Assembly: GCF_000156395.1 (NCBI RefSeq)
Contig: NZ_GG703821.1
Coordinates: 63,639-127,638 of the forward strand
Reading direction: 5' to 3'
DNA: 64,000 nt
From: Providencia rustigianii DSM 4541
GTDB lineage: Bacteria > Pseudomonadota > Gammaproteobacteria > Enterobacterales > Enterobacteriaceae
Of this stretch, positions 18,336 to 27,337 are shown piece by piece (within the stretch, counting starts at the first letter, position 1; each line of letters starts with the position of its first letter). The notes beneath the pieces are model-generated. The model searched no databases. It saw only the letters and a program-made list of their open reading frames with translations, and was not told the origin of the DNA. The position numbers and the translations under genes were made by a program.

Positions 18336-19087
18336 ATTAAAACCAACGTTAGATAGCTTTAATTTTATTTATTCACAGAGAGTCCATAACAATGAATAAA
18401 CAGCTCAATAAAAAATGGATATATCCGAATTGCAGGAAACATAATTTATTAAAATATAGATACAAGGAATAACACTGTAAATACGTTTATATCGATCGAA
18501 TTTATATAATTCAATAGCTAATACCTATCGAATTAATTTATTTGTTTTCTATTGATTGATTTGAAAAAGAAAATATTCATTAATTACATATAATTAAATA
18601 GATTTCATGAAAACATATAATTAGCTAATTATGATTAATATCACGCACTATAAATTAAAAAATGAATAAAAATAACCTTATTTTTTTATTATTGAATTGA
18701 AACTATATTAAATCAAAAGAATAATATAATTAAATATAAAAAATTAATTAAACCAAAAAAAATAAAATAATAAAAACTATAAACCTTGTATTAGCCTAAA
18801 ATTATCAATCAGTCTTAAATAACACACTTTAAGAGTATGCTAAAATTTCATTCGTAATTTTAAAAATAAATAGAATTAAACCTTAAAAATGAATTATCCA
18901 TTTTAGTAGAGATCAAAAACTCATCAAAAATAGGTATTTAATAGTTACCAATAAAAATCATCATCCTTTTAAAATAATTCTTTTCTATCCATATCACGCT
19001 GAGATTATACAAATACTGCATTTTTCATTTGCTTACCTTACACCGAGAATATTTATCCGCTAGGATAGTGCTAAAAAGGAGCTAATT
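18336..19087. other. AT-rich intergenic region upstream of the MR/P-type operon
   Basis: About 750 bp of extremely AT-rich DNA between the divergent HTH and flavin-reductase genes, likely containing the fimbrial promoter. A short palindrome GAATT-tatat-AATTC is at 18498-18512. I found no gene, no tRNA, and no long inverted repeats or recombinase gene that would indicate an invertible promoter like that of mrp. Confidence 0.6.
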
Positions 19088-19708
19088 ATGAAAAACCAGT
19101 TCTACAGCTACCAACCAAAACAAGGTCATGGACTTCCCCATGATCCAATCCCATCATTAATTGGTCCACGCCCAATTGGCTGGATTTCTACTTGTGATAA
19201 ACAAGGAAGAACCAACCTCGCACCTTATAGCTTTTTTAATATTTTTAATTACTCGCCCCCAATTTTAGTATTTTCCAGTGTTGGAAAAAAAGACTCCGTC
19301 ACCAATGCCATTGAAACCGGAGAATTTGTCTACAACCTCGCCACTCTCGATTTGGGAGAGCAAGTTAATTTGAGTAGCGCGACTTTAGCCTATGGAGAAA
19401 GCGAATTCGATTTAACGGCATTGTCTACCACGCCATCCACCTTAATAAAGCCACCGCGAATTGCACAAACCCCCGTCGCTATGGAGTGCATCGTCACTGA
19501 ATATCAGCAATTAAAACGCGCTGATGGCACGCTATTGGATACATGGATGGTTATGGGCGAAGTTGTGATGGTGCATATTGCGGAGGAGACACTAGAAAAT
19601 GGCTTATACAATAGTGCTCGACAAAAACCGCTGATGCGCGCAGGGGGACCTGCCGATTACTATTGGATAGAAGAGCAACAAAAACTGGAAATGTATCGTC
19701 CTAAATAA
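19088..19708 (+). CDS. Flavin reductase-like (DIM6/NTAB family) FMN-binding protein
   Basis: 206-residue protein with the FMN-binding split-barrel fold of flavin reductases. Visible blocks are PIPSLIGPRPIGWISTCDKQGRTNLAPYSFFNIFNYSPP (about residues 16-54), VNLSSATLAYGESEFD, and AQTPVAMECIVTEYQQL. RBS AAAAAGGAGC precedes the ATG. It is monocistronic and not close to a flavin monooxygenase gene. The substrate is unknown; members of this family reduce flavins or act directly as FMN oxidoreductases. Confidence 0.85.
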   Translation: MKNQFYSYQPKQGHGLPHDPIPSLIGPRPIGWISTCDKQGRTNLAPYSFFNIFNYSPPILVFSSVGKKDSVTNAIETGEFVYNLATLDLGEQVNLSSATLAYGESEFDLTALSTTPSTLIKPPRIAQTPVAMECIVTEYQQLKRADGTLLDTWMVMGEVVMVHIAEETLENGLYNSARQKPLMRAGGPADYYWIEEQQKLEMYRPK

Positions 19709-19721
19709 CCTTTCTTTCAGT

Positions 19722-19744
19722 TAGCCTACGATAATAGTAGGCTA
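19722..19744 (+). terminator. Weak terminator-like hairpin after the flavin reductase gene
   Basis: Perfect 8-bp stem TAGCCTAC / GTAGGCTA with a 7-base loop, 13 bp after the stop codon. There is no clear T tract downstream, so termination is likely but not certain. Confidence 0.5.
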
Positions 19745-19759
19745 TATCTCCACATTGAG

Positions 19760-19806
19760 TTTCGTTTATTTCGAATATTGAACATTTCGTTTATTTCGTT
19801 TACACT
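19760..19806 (+). promoter_or_regulatory. Promoter and direct-repeat operator of the toxin-antitoxin pair
   Basis: The 14-mer TTTCGTTTATTTCG occurs twice (19760-19773 and 19785-19798), 25 bp apart start to start. The second copy lies inside the 17-bp spacer of a candidate promoter with -35 TTGAAC (19778-19783) and -10 TACACT (19801-19806). A regulator bound there would block RNA polymerase, fitting autorepression by the HTH antitoxin encoded downstream. Confidence 0.65.
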
Positions 19807-19898
19807 TATTAAAGCAGTGCAGGCGAATGTTTATGACTGCCAGTAATGAGCTGAAATGCTGAAAATAAAGTAATCAACCTTAATAGATAGGAACAGCA

Positions 19899-20360
19899 AT
19901 GACATACTCAATTCTTAAAGGTATGAGCCTCCCGGCTCCAAAGGAGATTGAGGCGGCAGTTAAAGGACAAAGGGAACTTGCAACTTACTTGTCCACCAAA
20001 TTAGAAACTCAAAAAATATCGATTAAAGATGCAGATAATAAAGTTCATCAAATTGAATTACCTACATCAGCATTAACATTACTCATGGCAATTTTAGGTG
20101 AGCTTGCCGCAGGTAATGCGGTACAAATTGTTCCAGTGCATGCTGAATTAACAACGCAGGAAGCGGCTAATATTCTTAATGTATCTCGCCCTCACTTGGT
20201 GAAACTTTTAGAAGCAGGCAGACTTCCTTTTCATAAAACAGGTCGTCATCGTCGTATTCTTTTCGCTGATTTAATGCAGTTCAAAGCTCAAAGAGAAGAA
20301 GAAAGTTTGCAAGCCATGCAAGCGTTGGCAGACCAAAGTCAGGAGCTTGGTCTTTACTGA
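19899..20360 (+). CDS. Helix-turn-helix antitoxin of a PIN-domain toxin system
   Basis: 153-residue protein. The C-terminal part (LTTQEAANILNVSRPHLVKLLEAGRLPFHKTGRHRRILFADLMQF, about residues 88-132) is an excisionase/MerR-like HTH domain; the N-terminal part is helical, without a recognisable motif. Its stop overlaps the start of the PIN-domain gene (TGATG), the arrangement of toxin-antitoxin operons. It should neutralise the PIN nuclease and repress its own promoter through the direct repeats upstream. RBS AGGAAC before ATG. Confidence 0.85.
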   Translation: MTYSILKGMSLPAPKEIEAAVKGQRELATYLSTKLETQKISIKDADNKVHQIELPTSALTLLMAILGELAAGNAVQIVPVHAELTTQEAANILNVSRPHLVKLLEAGRLPFHKTGRHRRILFADLMQFKAQREEESLQAMQALADQSQELGLY

Positions 20361-20935
20361 TGATCCATTCCCCTTTTCCTGTTGTATTAGATGCATGTGT
20401 TTTATACCCATCGCTTCTACGAGATTTACTCATGCATCTAGCAATAGCAGGTTTGTATCAAGCAAAATGGACAGATGTAATTCATAATGAATGACAACGT
20501 AATCTTCTAATTAATAGACCTGATTTATCTACAAGCCAATTAAATCGAACCAGTGCATTAATGAATATTGCTTTGCCCGATGCCAAAGTTGAACAATATG
20601 AACCATTGATTGATGGACTCGAATTACCAGACTTAGATGACCGACATGTTGTAGCGGCGGCAATAAAGAGCAATGCAAAAATTATCGTTACATTGAATTT
20701 GAAAGATTTTCCGAAAAAATATTTAAAGCGCCTAGATATGGAAGCGCTTCATCCTGATGAATTTATCTCAGATTTATTCGATTTAAATCATGCTCTAGCT
20801 TTATCAGCAGTTCGTAAACAACGAATCAACCTAAAAAAACCAAAGATAAATACTCGCGAGTACTTTGATGCATTACTACGGCAAGGGCTACCAATGACAG
20901 TCAAAGCACTCGAAAAATATCAATGTATGATTTAA
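20360..20935 (+). pseudogene. PIN-domain toxin (VapC-like) interrupted by an in-frame stop
   Basis: The frame starts at the ATG at 20360, overlapping the antitoxin stop by one base. It encodes MIHSPFPVVLDACVLYPSLL with the first PIN aspartate and continues to 20935, but has a TGA at 20492-20494. The context HNE-stop-QRNLL suggests a former Trp codon (TGG to TGA). After the stop the same frame carries the rest of the PIN domain (LPDLDDRHVVAAAIKSNAKIIVTLNLKDFPKKYL). Without read-through only about 44 residues are made; internal initiation at 20561 would give a fragment without the first catalytic aspartate. The toxin is therefore probably inactive, while the antitoxin is intact. Confidence 0.88.
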
Positions 20936-20937
20936 AG

Positions 20938-22584
20938 CTAATGCTTCGAACTCTTATTATGGTTAAGGGTTTCTTCTTTAAGATCAAGCTCATCACGTAA
21001 ACGGTGATACACTCGCTCATTAATATTCTTCCCTTTACGCATCTGATATAACGCATCTCGTTTCGCTTTCAATGCAGAGCCCGACATTGAGCGCTCCATC
21101 TCAATCATTCTATGTAAATCAAATACATCAGATTCAGTTTCATCAGAGTTATCTAAACGTCGACCATAAATCTCTAATAACTGAGCTCCCACTTCTGTAC
21201 GCATCGCAATTTCATCAACATCTTCTGAAGGGTGGTTCATTAGCTCCCGAATATGTGCCATTGCGGCTTCATTCAGTGCCAGACGAGCACGAATTTCATC
21301 ATTATCATAGGGTAAATCTTGCACTAAACCTTTAGTTAAAATCGGCAACGCAATGCTGGCAATAAGCAATGAACATAGAATAACCCCCATCGCAATGAAA
21401 ATTGCCACGTCACGGTTAGGGAATATTGAGCCATTCGGCATCAATAATGGCAATGTCAAAATACCCGCTAGCGTAATCGCACCACGCACGCCTGCCGTTG
21501 CCATCACTGCCATCATACGAATACGAACTTCATCCGCCTGCTTACCACGACGACGATTATGGAATACCGTTAACGTCATCGAAATCCATACCCACGCAAA
21601 ACGCAACGCGCCTAATGCCACGGTAATAATACCGACATAGACAAATAGCATCCACGGATGACTGGCTCCTGCCGCTTCTGCAACCTCCGGCATATTAGTC
21701 CACATTCCCGGTAGCTGCTCACCTAATAGAATAAAGATCATCCCATTTAAACCGGTTTGTACCGTATCCCATACTGCCTTGCTCTGCATCCGAGTTGCCG
21801 CTTGCATACGTCCTGCAATTTTCTCGTAGTGCATTGCAATACCCGCAACAACAGCAGCAAGAATACCGGAAACATGCAAATGTTCCGCTAACAAGTAAGC
21901 CGTAAATGGCATTAACAAGCTGATCATAATCTGAATCGAGGGTTCTTCACCGGTCCGTTTCACCAAAAATTGGTTAATCCAGCCAATCACCCATGCCACC
22001 AGTAAGCCAATCGCGATCCCGCCAAATGCCACCAAAACAAATTGCCCAGCGGCGGATGTCAGTGAAAATTCCCCTGTCAGCGCCGCAACAACTGCAAAAC
22101 TAAAGCACACTAAACCCGTTGCATCGTTAAGCAGTGATTCACCTTCTAGAATATGCGCCATACGCGATGGTAAAGGTGAATTCACGGTCATTGCAGAAAC
22201 CGATACGGGGTCTGTTGGCGATAAAATTGCTGCCAGCGCAAACGCCACCGCTAACGAAAATGTCGGAATTAACCAATGAATAAAGAAGCCCATCCCAATA
22301 ACGGTGACGACGACTAACCCAATAGCTAGCGATATAATCGGTTTAATTTCTTGAAATAAGGCTTCTTTGGGAATTCGCCAGCCATCAAGAAATAGTAAAG
22401 GAGGAATAAATAGAAATAAGAATAAATGCGGTTCGAACTCTACCGTAAACCCATAAAACGATAAGGCTGCACCTAACGCTATTTGAATAATAGGTAACGG
22501 AATAATATCTTTAAGTAAGCGTGAAACAAAAACGCTCACTACCACTGCAAGTAAAAAAACGAGTACAAGTGTCACTACTGACAT
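20938..22584 (-). CDS. Na+/H+ antiporter, CPA1/NhaP family
   Basis: 548-residue inner-membrane antiporter with about twelve hydrophobic segments. Signature blocks are LFLFLFIPPLLFLDGWRIPK, FALAAILSPTDPVSVSAM and ILEGESLLNDATGLVCFSFAVV; the aspartates of the SPTD and LLND motifs are the ion-binding region of CPA1 exchangers. The C-terminal cytoplasmic tail of about 120 residues is charged. It resembles E. coli YjcE in length and motifs. Convergent with the toxin gene with a 2-bp gap. Role: monovalent cation/proton exchange for pH and salt homeostasis. Confidence 0.92.
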   Translation of the reverse strand: MSVVTLVLVFLLAVVVSVFVSRLLKDIIPLPIIQIALGAALSFYGFTVEFEPHLFLFLFIPPLLFLDGWRIPKEALFQEIKPIISLAIGLVVVTVIGMGFFIHWLIPTFSLAVAFALAAILSPTDPVSVSAMTVNSPLPSRMAHILEGESLLNDATGLVCFSFAVVAALTGEFSLTSAAGQFVLVAFGGIAIGLLVAWVIGWINQFLVKRTGEEPSIQIMISLLMPFTAYLLAEHLHVSGILAAVVAGIAMHYEKIAGRMQAATRMQSKAVWDTVQTGLNGMIFILLGEQLPGMWTNMPEVAEAAGASHPWMLFVYVGIITVALGALRFAWVWISMTLTVFHNRRRGKQADEVRIRMMAVMATAGVRGAITLAGILTLPLLMPNGSIFPNRDVAIFIAMGVILCSLLIASIALPILTKGLVQDLPYDNDEIRARLALNEAAMAHIRELMNHPSEDVDEIAMRTEVGAQLLEIYGRRLDNSDETESDVFDLHRMIEMERSMSGSALKAKRDALYQMRKGKNINERVYHRLRDELDLKEETLNHNKSSKH

Positions 22585-22860
22585 TGAGTGCTCCAGTATG
22601 GTTTATCTATTAGTTTTCTGTCTTGCAGTAAATAGATAAATCAAATCAATGTAAAGTAGCAATTTATAATCTTTTAAAAATAACCAGAAAATCAAAAACA
22701 ACCATATCAATCATTGTGTTACAGGATATTACTCAATTTAAAATACGTCATAGAAATAATGAATATCTCAATGTTTTATAAGGCTTAAATAATAGCTTTA
22801 CTGGCAAACGATTAAAACACATCAAAAACAGATAAATCCTACCATTTCATGGTGATTTAC

Positions 22861-23313
22861 TTATTTAACTTCAGGGCTGTGTCTATCAATAAGCTCCTGC
22901 AAAATCTGTTTTAACATTTTACTTTTTCGTGTACCTAAAGGTGCTAATACTAATTTTTCATGCTCTTCAGCCGCCACTAATAATCCTTCCACTAAAGCAA
23001 CTCCGCTTGATGTCACACTGACTAGTGTAACCCGGCGATCGCTGCCTGTATGGTTATTATGACGGATAACATGCCCCTGCTGTTCCAATCGTTGCAGCAC
23101 TCGTGTGATAGTCGGTTGCTTACTGACAGTTTTTTGGGAAAGTTCAGTTATCCCCATCGACCCATTATTCGCCAACGTCGACAATACTCGCCACTCCAAT
23201 ACTGATAGCCCATGGGCTTCGACCACCGCATGAAATTCAGATGATACAAGCATCCACGCCTGCCCCAATAGGGCAGGCAGATAATTATCCACGAAAACTT
23301 TTGATTCAGGCAT
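22861..23313 (-). CDS. MarR-family transcriptional regulator of the catabolic operon
   Basis: 150-residue MarR-type winged-helix protein starting at the ATG at 23313 behind GAGGAACTG; the frame extends to 23391 without a ribosome site. The DNA-binding region is LSVLEWRVLSTLANNGSMGITELSQKTVSKQPTITRVLQRLEQQGHVIRHNNHTGSDRRVTLVSVTSSG (about residues 32-100). It is the last gene of the iorA-maiA operon, 85 bp after maiA. MarR proteins usually repress aromatic catabolic genes until a ligand such as an aryl-CoA binds; that role is likely here but inferred. Confidence 0.88.
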   Translation of the reverse strand: MPESKVFVDNYLPALLGQAWMLVSSEFHAVVEAHGLSVLEWRVLSTLANNGSMGITELSQKTVSKQPTITRVLQRLEQQGHVIRHNNHTGSDRRVTLVSVTSSGVALVEGLLVAAEEHEKLVLAPLGTRKSKMLKQILQELIDRHSPEVK

Positions 23314-23398
23314 CAGTTCCTCATGTTTAGCTTCAAGTTTAATCACACTGGAAGCTAGCAGAGTAGCAGAAGGAAACCTAACTCTTAACATAATTTAA

Positions 23399-24154
23399 CT
23401 AAAACTTTCCGCTAAGTAATGAACCGAAACCATCCACGCGGGTATCCAGCCCCAGCTTCTTCAACATCATGTAAGTGGTTGCTACCGATGATGATAAAAC
23501 AGGTAGCCCGACTCTATCTTCAATTAATTGAATTGACGGCAAAGAGGGCATTTGGACACAAGCTGAGGCAACGATGACATCCACATTGGTATTGAGTTTT
23601 TTAGTGATCTCCACTGGCGCTAATGGATTTTGTCTTCCCACTTCAAGATTGTCAGGAATTTCGAGAGAAATACTGTCAACAACCTCAATACCTTCACTTT
23701 CAATGTAATCAATCACCAACTGAGTTAACGGCTTCATATATGGCGTTAGGATAGAGACTTTTTTCGCCCCAATCGCATGTAGCCCATCAACCAATGCCCC
23801 TGCACTGGTGACAACCGGAGCTGGATGACCATTATCGATGGTACGTTCGTGAAGGCGCTTTTCCGATATACGGTGATAACCTTTTCCCATACTCATGATC
23901 GCAACTAAGCAAGCGTAGCCTAAAACATCAACATCTGCATCAGAGAGCTCAATCGCACAGCGGTCACTGTCAAAATCCATTTTTGCCAGCTCATCTTTGG
24001 TCACTTTTTGCATACGCATACGACTGGAATGAAATGTAAAACGTTCGGCAAACATCGCTTCACGGGCACGTAAAATCGCCGGAATCTCTGTTTCCATTGT
24101 CGTGTTGGATGAAGGCACTATCTGCCCAATACGAAAAGTGCGCGCTAAAGTCAT
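23399..24154 (-). CDS. maiA: Maleate cis-trans isomerase
   Basis: 251-residue enzyme of the Asp/Glu racemase superfamily that converts maleate to fumarate. Nearly all of the maleate isomerase (MaiA/NicE) signature is present: RIGQIVPSSNTTMETEIPA at the start, FTFHSSRMRM, DVLGYACLVAIMSMG with catalytic Cys82, and VIVASACVQMPSL with the second Cys at about 199. In the nicotinate pathway NicE acts after the maleamate amidase NicF. Here its start overlaps the stop of the nitrilase-superfamily gene (ATGA). This is the final step of the proposed pathway, delivering fumarate to the TCA cycle. Confidence 0.94.
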   Translation of the reverse strand: MTLARTFRIGQIVPSSNTTMETEIPAILRAREAMFAERFTFHSSRMRMQKVTKDELAKMDFDSDRCAIELSDADVDVLGYACLVAIMSMGKGYHRISEKRLHERTIDNGHPAPVVTSAGALVDGLHAIGAKKVSILTPYMKPLTQLVIDYIESEGIEVVDSISLEIPDNLEVGRQNPLAPVEITKKLNTNVDVIVASACVQMPSLPSIQLIEDRVGLPVLSSSVATTYMMLKKLGLDTRVDGFGSLLSGKF

Positions 24155-25182
24155 AGTCCTTTCTCCAAAGATTGCTCATCTGCTTCGGCAAATTGGTTCA
24201 ATTCATCCACATTCTGCCCACTATCATGAAAACGAGCTGCAGTCAGTGGGCGACGATTAACCTGTAAATCAAAGATATCAAAGCGGTTATAATGCCCCGT
24301 AATATCGTGCATCTGACGTGGCTGAATACAGCGATTTAAATCAATTTCACCATAAACAATCCCTTCTTTATCTATCAGTGGTTCACCCACTACGCGTCCA
24401 TCTGGACCGATAATGCCGGAAAATGCACTATTAGGACGCGCGAGCAATTCACGAGATTCCGGATGAGAATCTGCCATCGCCTCAATAATTTCATCAGAAA
24501 CTGTTGAACAAGAAACAACGGTGAACACTTTCCCTTCAAAGCAGTGTGCCGACGCTCGTAGGCGAATGGCCTCTGCCATGTCGTAATCTTTTGGCGCAAC
24601 GGGTAAAGCGATATAACTCGCGATATGCACCAACTCCCCTTGAGCCAATAATGAGAAACGTGCCAACGTATTGGTATTCTCCCCACAAGCCAGCGCGCCC
24701 AAAGGACCAATACTGGTTTGGTGGACTTTTAGTGACGACGCATCCCCATTTGCCCACGTTAATTTCTCAGCCCAAGTCGGAACTAATTTACGGTGGCGAC
24801 CGAGAATTCGCCCTTCATCCGAGATAGTCACAAGGGTGTTGTACAAAGTAGCAATTCCGTTGGGATTACGTTCATTCACCCCAATCACCACATTAATATG
24901 GTGACGAGCCGCAGCTTGCGCAATGCGCTTAATTTCTGGCCCCGGAACTTCAATCGCTGATTTGCACAGTTTTTCAAACCATGGACTACCATCGATAGGG
25001 TTCATCACCCAGCTCCAATAAGGGTAACCAGAAACAAAAACCTCGGGAAATGCCACTAACTTAGCCCCGTTATCTGCCGCTTCTTCGATTAACCGGCACA
25101 CTTTGTCAACCGTTGCATTGGTATCGAGGAAAACAGGCGCGGCTTGTACCGCCGCCGCCTTAAACTGAGGTAGATTTAACAT
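24151..25182 (-). CDS. Nitrilase-superfamily C-N hydrolase
   Basis: 343-residue carbon-nitrogen hydrolase. The catalytic triad is visible: Glu47 in LVAFPEVFVSGYPYW, Lys132 in GRHRKLVPTWAEKLTW, and Cys166 in GALACGENTN. Overall the sequence is that of branch-1 nitrilases (nitrile to acid plus ammonia), with GENTN in place of the usual WEN-type residues after the cysteine. It overlaps maiA by 4 bp and follows the FAA-hydrolase gene by 18 bp. In this pathway the chemistry needed is hydrolysis of maleamate to maleate and ammonia, so it may work as an amidase. A nitrilase acting on an aryl nitrile is the alternative. Confidence 0.88.
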   Translation of the reverse strand: MLNLPQFKAAAVQAAPVFLDTNATVDKVCRLIEEAADNGAKLVAFPEVFVSGYPYWSWVMNPIDGSPWFEKLCKSAIEVPGPEIKRIAQAAARHHINVVIGVNERNPNGIATLYNTLVTISDEGRILGRHRKLVPTWAEKLTWANGDASSLKVHQTSIGPLGALACGENTNTLARFSLLAQGELVHIASYIALPVAPKDYDMAEAIRLRASAHCFEGKVFTVVSCSTVSDEIIEAMADSHPESRELLARPNSAFSGIIGPDGRVVGEPLIDKEGIVYGEIDLNRCIQPRQMHDITGHYNRFDIFDLQVNRRPLTAARFHDSGQNVDELNQFAEADEQSLEKGL

Positions 25183-25200
25183 ACTTTTATCTCCCTTGGG

Positions 25201-26112
25201 TTATACCGCAACCACTGGATGACGTAGCTCACCAATTTTTTCCACGTAAGCTTCAATCACATCTCCTGGCCATACCCACTCTTGTGGAGAACGCCCAGCA
25301 CCAACACCCTCAGGAGTTCCCGTAGCAATGATATCTCCCGGCTCTAACGTGATACCTTTGCTGATATCTGCAATTAATGCGTTAACATTGAACAGCATAT
25401 GACGAGTATTGGAATCTTGTTTAGTCACGCCATTCACTTTCAGACTCAAATTAAGGGAATGAGGATCGGGAATTTCATCTGCGGTGACAATGCAAGGGCC
25501 AAACGGCGCATAGGTATCTTGCCCTTTCGAGTAAATCCATTGGCCTGCACGGCGGCAATCACGCGCACTCATATCGATCATGAGGCTATAACCAAACACA
25601 TAATTCAGTGCGTCTGCTTCAGAAACCCCTTTTGCACGCGTTCCCATAATCACCGCTAATTCCACTTCCCAATCTAATTGCTGCGTGATCTGGCTGTTAT
25701 GCTCAATCGCATCACCCGGCCCAATCACCGTTGTTGGCGGCTTAGAGAAAATAACAGGCTCTTTAGGTAATTCTTTCGAGGTATCCAAAGTACGGCTAGA
25801 CTCAGCAACGTGTTCAACATAGTTCAGGCCGATCCCGAAAATATTTTTTCTTGGACGTGGAATTGGCGCTAAAATTTTTACGTTCTGTACTGGCCATGCA
25901 GTTCCCGCAGGGAATTGACCTTTATGTGCGTTTAATAATTCAGTACCTGCACGGATCCCTTGAGGGCCTAAATCAATAAATTCCAACATATTGTCTGGTA
26001 AATATTGGCCGTTTTCTTCAGCAAGTCTGGCTAAATCAACTACTTGGTTATCAACGATCGCACCTAAACGTGCTGCTGCGGTAACATCTGAACGGTAAGT
26101 AATAAGACGCAT
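25201..26112 (-). CDS. Fumarylacetoacetate hydrolase-family ring-fission product hydrolase
   Basis: 303-residue FAH-family enzyme. The metal-binding acidic residues appear in QQLDWEVELAVIMG (Glu149, Glu151) and FGYSLMIDMSARD, and the family core in IFGIGLNYVEHV, TTVIGPGDAIEHN and GDIIATGTPEGVG. Next to a gentisate-type dioxygenase it should cleave the ring-fission 3-oxo acid (maleylpyruvate, or its amide maleamylpyruvate) to pyruvate and a C4 acid. A downstream maleate isomerase with no glutathione-dependent maleylpyruvate isomerase in sight fits direct hydrolysis to the cis C4 product. Confidence 0.9.
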   Translation of the reverse strand: MRLITYRSDVTAAARLGAIVDNQVVDLARLAEENGQYLPDNMLEFIDLGPQGIRAGTELLNAHKGQFPAGTAWPVQNVKILAPIPRPRKNIFGIGLNYVEHVAESSRTLDTSKELPKEPVIFSKPPTTVIGPGDAIEHNSQITQQLDWEVELAVIMGTRAKGVSEADALNYVFGYSLMIDMSARDCRRAGQWIYSKGQDTYAPFGPCIVTADEIPDPHSLNLSLKVNGVTKQDSNTRHMLFNVNALIADISKGITLEPGDIIATGTPEGVGAGRSPQEWVWPGDVIEAYVEKIGELRHPVVAV

Positions 26113-26180
26113 AATTCTTCTCCTTGTGTCAGGTCGATATGCCTGACTGAAATCTTCACGTAAATAGTTAGAATAAATAA

Positions 26181-27308
26181 TTAGCCAATAACTTTTTGGT
26201 GCCCGTCATTTTCCACTAATGCCTCTTCATAATAGAGGCCAAGGGAGTTCATCACTGGCAGGTCGTTAAAACAGAATAAGCAAGCATCCTCACTTTGCGA
26301 GGTATTCACATGCTCATGGAACATCCATGACGGCACACAGAAAATATCCCGCTCTTGCCAGTCAAAGCGTTGCCCATTGATAACCGAATAACCCTTTCCT
26401 TTCGCTACTTGGTAAATAAAGCTGCCTGTATGGCGATGGGCTTTACCCACAAAACCTGGGCGCAGCAGCTGCATACTCGCCCCAATCGTTGGCATCACTG
26501 GTCCCCCGGTTAGCGGATTGGTGTAGTGCATCAGCACATCATCAAAGGGTGAGCCCTCACTAACTTTTACTGCACGTTGTAGCGCTTCATAAGTCGGTCC
26601 CCATTGATACTTGAACAGGGGTGAATAAGGCTTATCCCAACCAATATGCTGTGGGCGCAATGCCGTTCCGCCCCACATACCCACTGGGTAATCAACCGGA
26701 CGAGTCTGTACTTGGTTTAAATCTGGATGCACTTTATAAAAGCCGGCTTCCATCGCATTGACTAGTGGAATGTCGAGCCCATCTTGCCAAATACACGGTA
26801 AGCCATCCTCTGCAACACCATGCTCATGCCAAGTTCCATTCGGTGTCAGCACAAAATCATTGGCTTCTAGCATCATTTTTTGCCCTTCCACAATGGTATA
26901 AGCTCCACGCCCTTCCATAATGAAACGCAATGCTGATGAAGAATGCGCATGTGCTGAGGCCGCTTCTCCTGGATGCATAACTTGTAATCCGGAATACAAC
27001 CAACCCACCGCTGCCGCGACATCTTGACGACCAGGATTATTGAGATAGATAACCCGGCGGCCAGCTTTTTCTGGCGTCACTAAATCCACTGAACGTAAAA
27101 CATGTTCCCGTAAATCTTGGTAGCGCCATAACACGGGCATCGACTGGGATTTTGGCTGCCATGGCTCAATCTTGTTAGCAACCGTCCATAACGCGCCGGT
27201 TTTTAATTCATCTAATTGCTTGTAATACGCCAACAATTCAGGAGTGTCGGCCACATCTGCGCGTCCTGCGACATTTTCTCTATACTGTTCATGGGACTGA
27301 GTTGTCAT
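26181..27308 (-). CDS. Gentisate 1,2-dioxygenase-family ring-cleavage enzyme
   Basis: 375-residue double-cupin Fe(II) dioxygenase. The N-terminal cupin holds the metal histidines in ASAHAHSSSALRF (His120, His122) and TPNGTWHEHG (about His161). The C-terminal cupin has KAHRHTGSFIYQVAKGKG and CVPSWMFHEHVN. The family opens gentisate or 5-substituted analogues between the carboxyl- and hydroxyl/amino-bearing carbons. In this operon the likely substrate is gentisate or 5-hydroxyanthranilate, made by the upstream CoA-ester hydroxylase and thioesterase; sequence alone does not decide. Slightly longer than many gentisate dioxygenases (about 340-350). Confidence 0.92.
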   Translation of the reverse strand: MTTQSHEQYRENVAGRADVADTPELLAYYKQLDELKTGALWTVANKIEPWQPKSQSMPVLWRYQDLREHVLRSVDLVTPEKAGRRVIYLNNPGRQDVAAAVGWLYSGLQVMHPGEAASAHAHSSSALRFIMEGRGAYTIVEGQKMMLEANDFVLTPNGTWHEHGVAEDGLPCIWQDGLDIPLVNAMEAGFYKVHPDLNQVQTRPVDYPVGMWGGTALRPQHIGWDKPYSPLFKYQWGPTYEALQRAVKVSEGSPFDDVLMHYTNPLTGGPVMPTIGASMQLLRPGFVGKAHRHTGSFIYQVAKGKGYSVINGQRFDWQERDIFCVPSWMFHEHVNTSQSEDACLFCFNDLPVMNSLGLYYEEALVENDGHQKVIG

Positions 27309-27337
27309 CGGTTTTAGCTCCTATATAGCTAGCGCAA

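Noticed and set aside
18336-19087. Invertible (phase-variable) fimbrial promoter
   Set aside because: No pair of long inverted repeats and no tyrosine recombinase gene was found near either fimbrial operon.
22835-22860. ACCAT-gaa-ATGGT-type hairpin after marR as a terminator
   Set aside because: Stem of only 5 bp and no T tract; too weak to call.
24390-24904. Several overlapping frames of 70-106 codons antisense to or inside the nitrilase gene
   Set aside because: They have no ribosome sites and are explained as shadows of the real coding frame.
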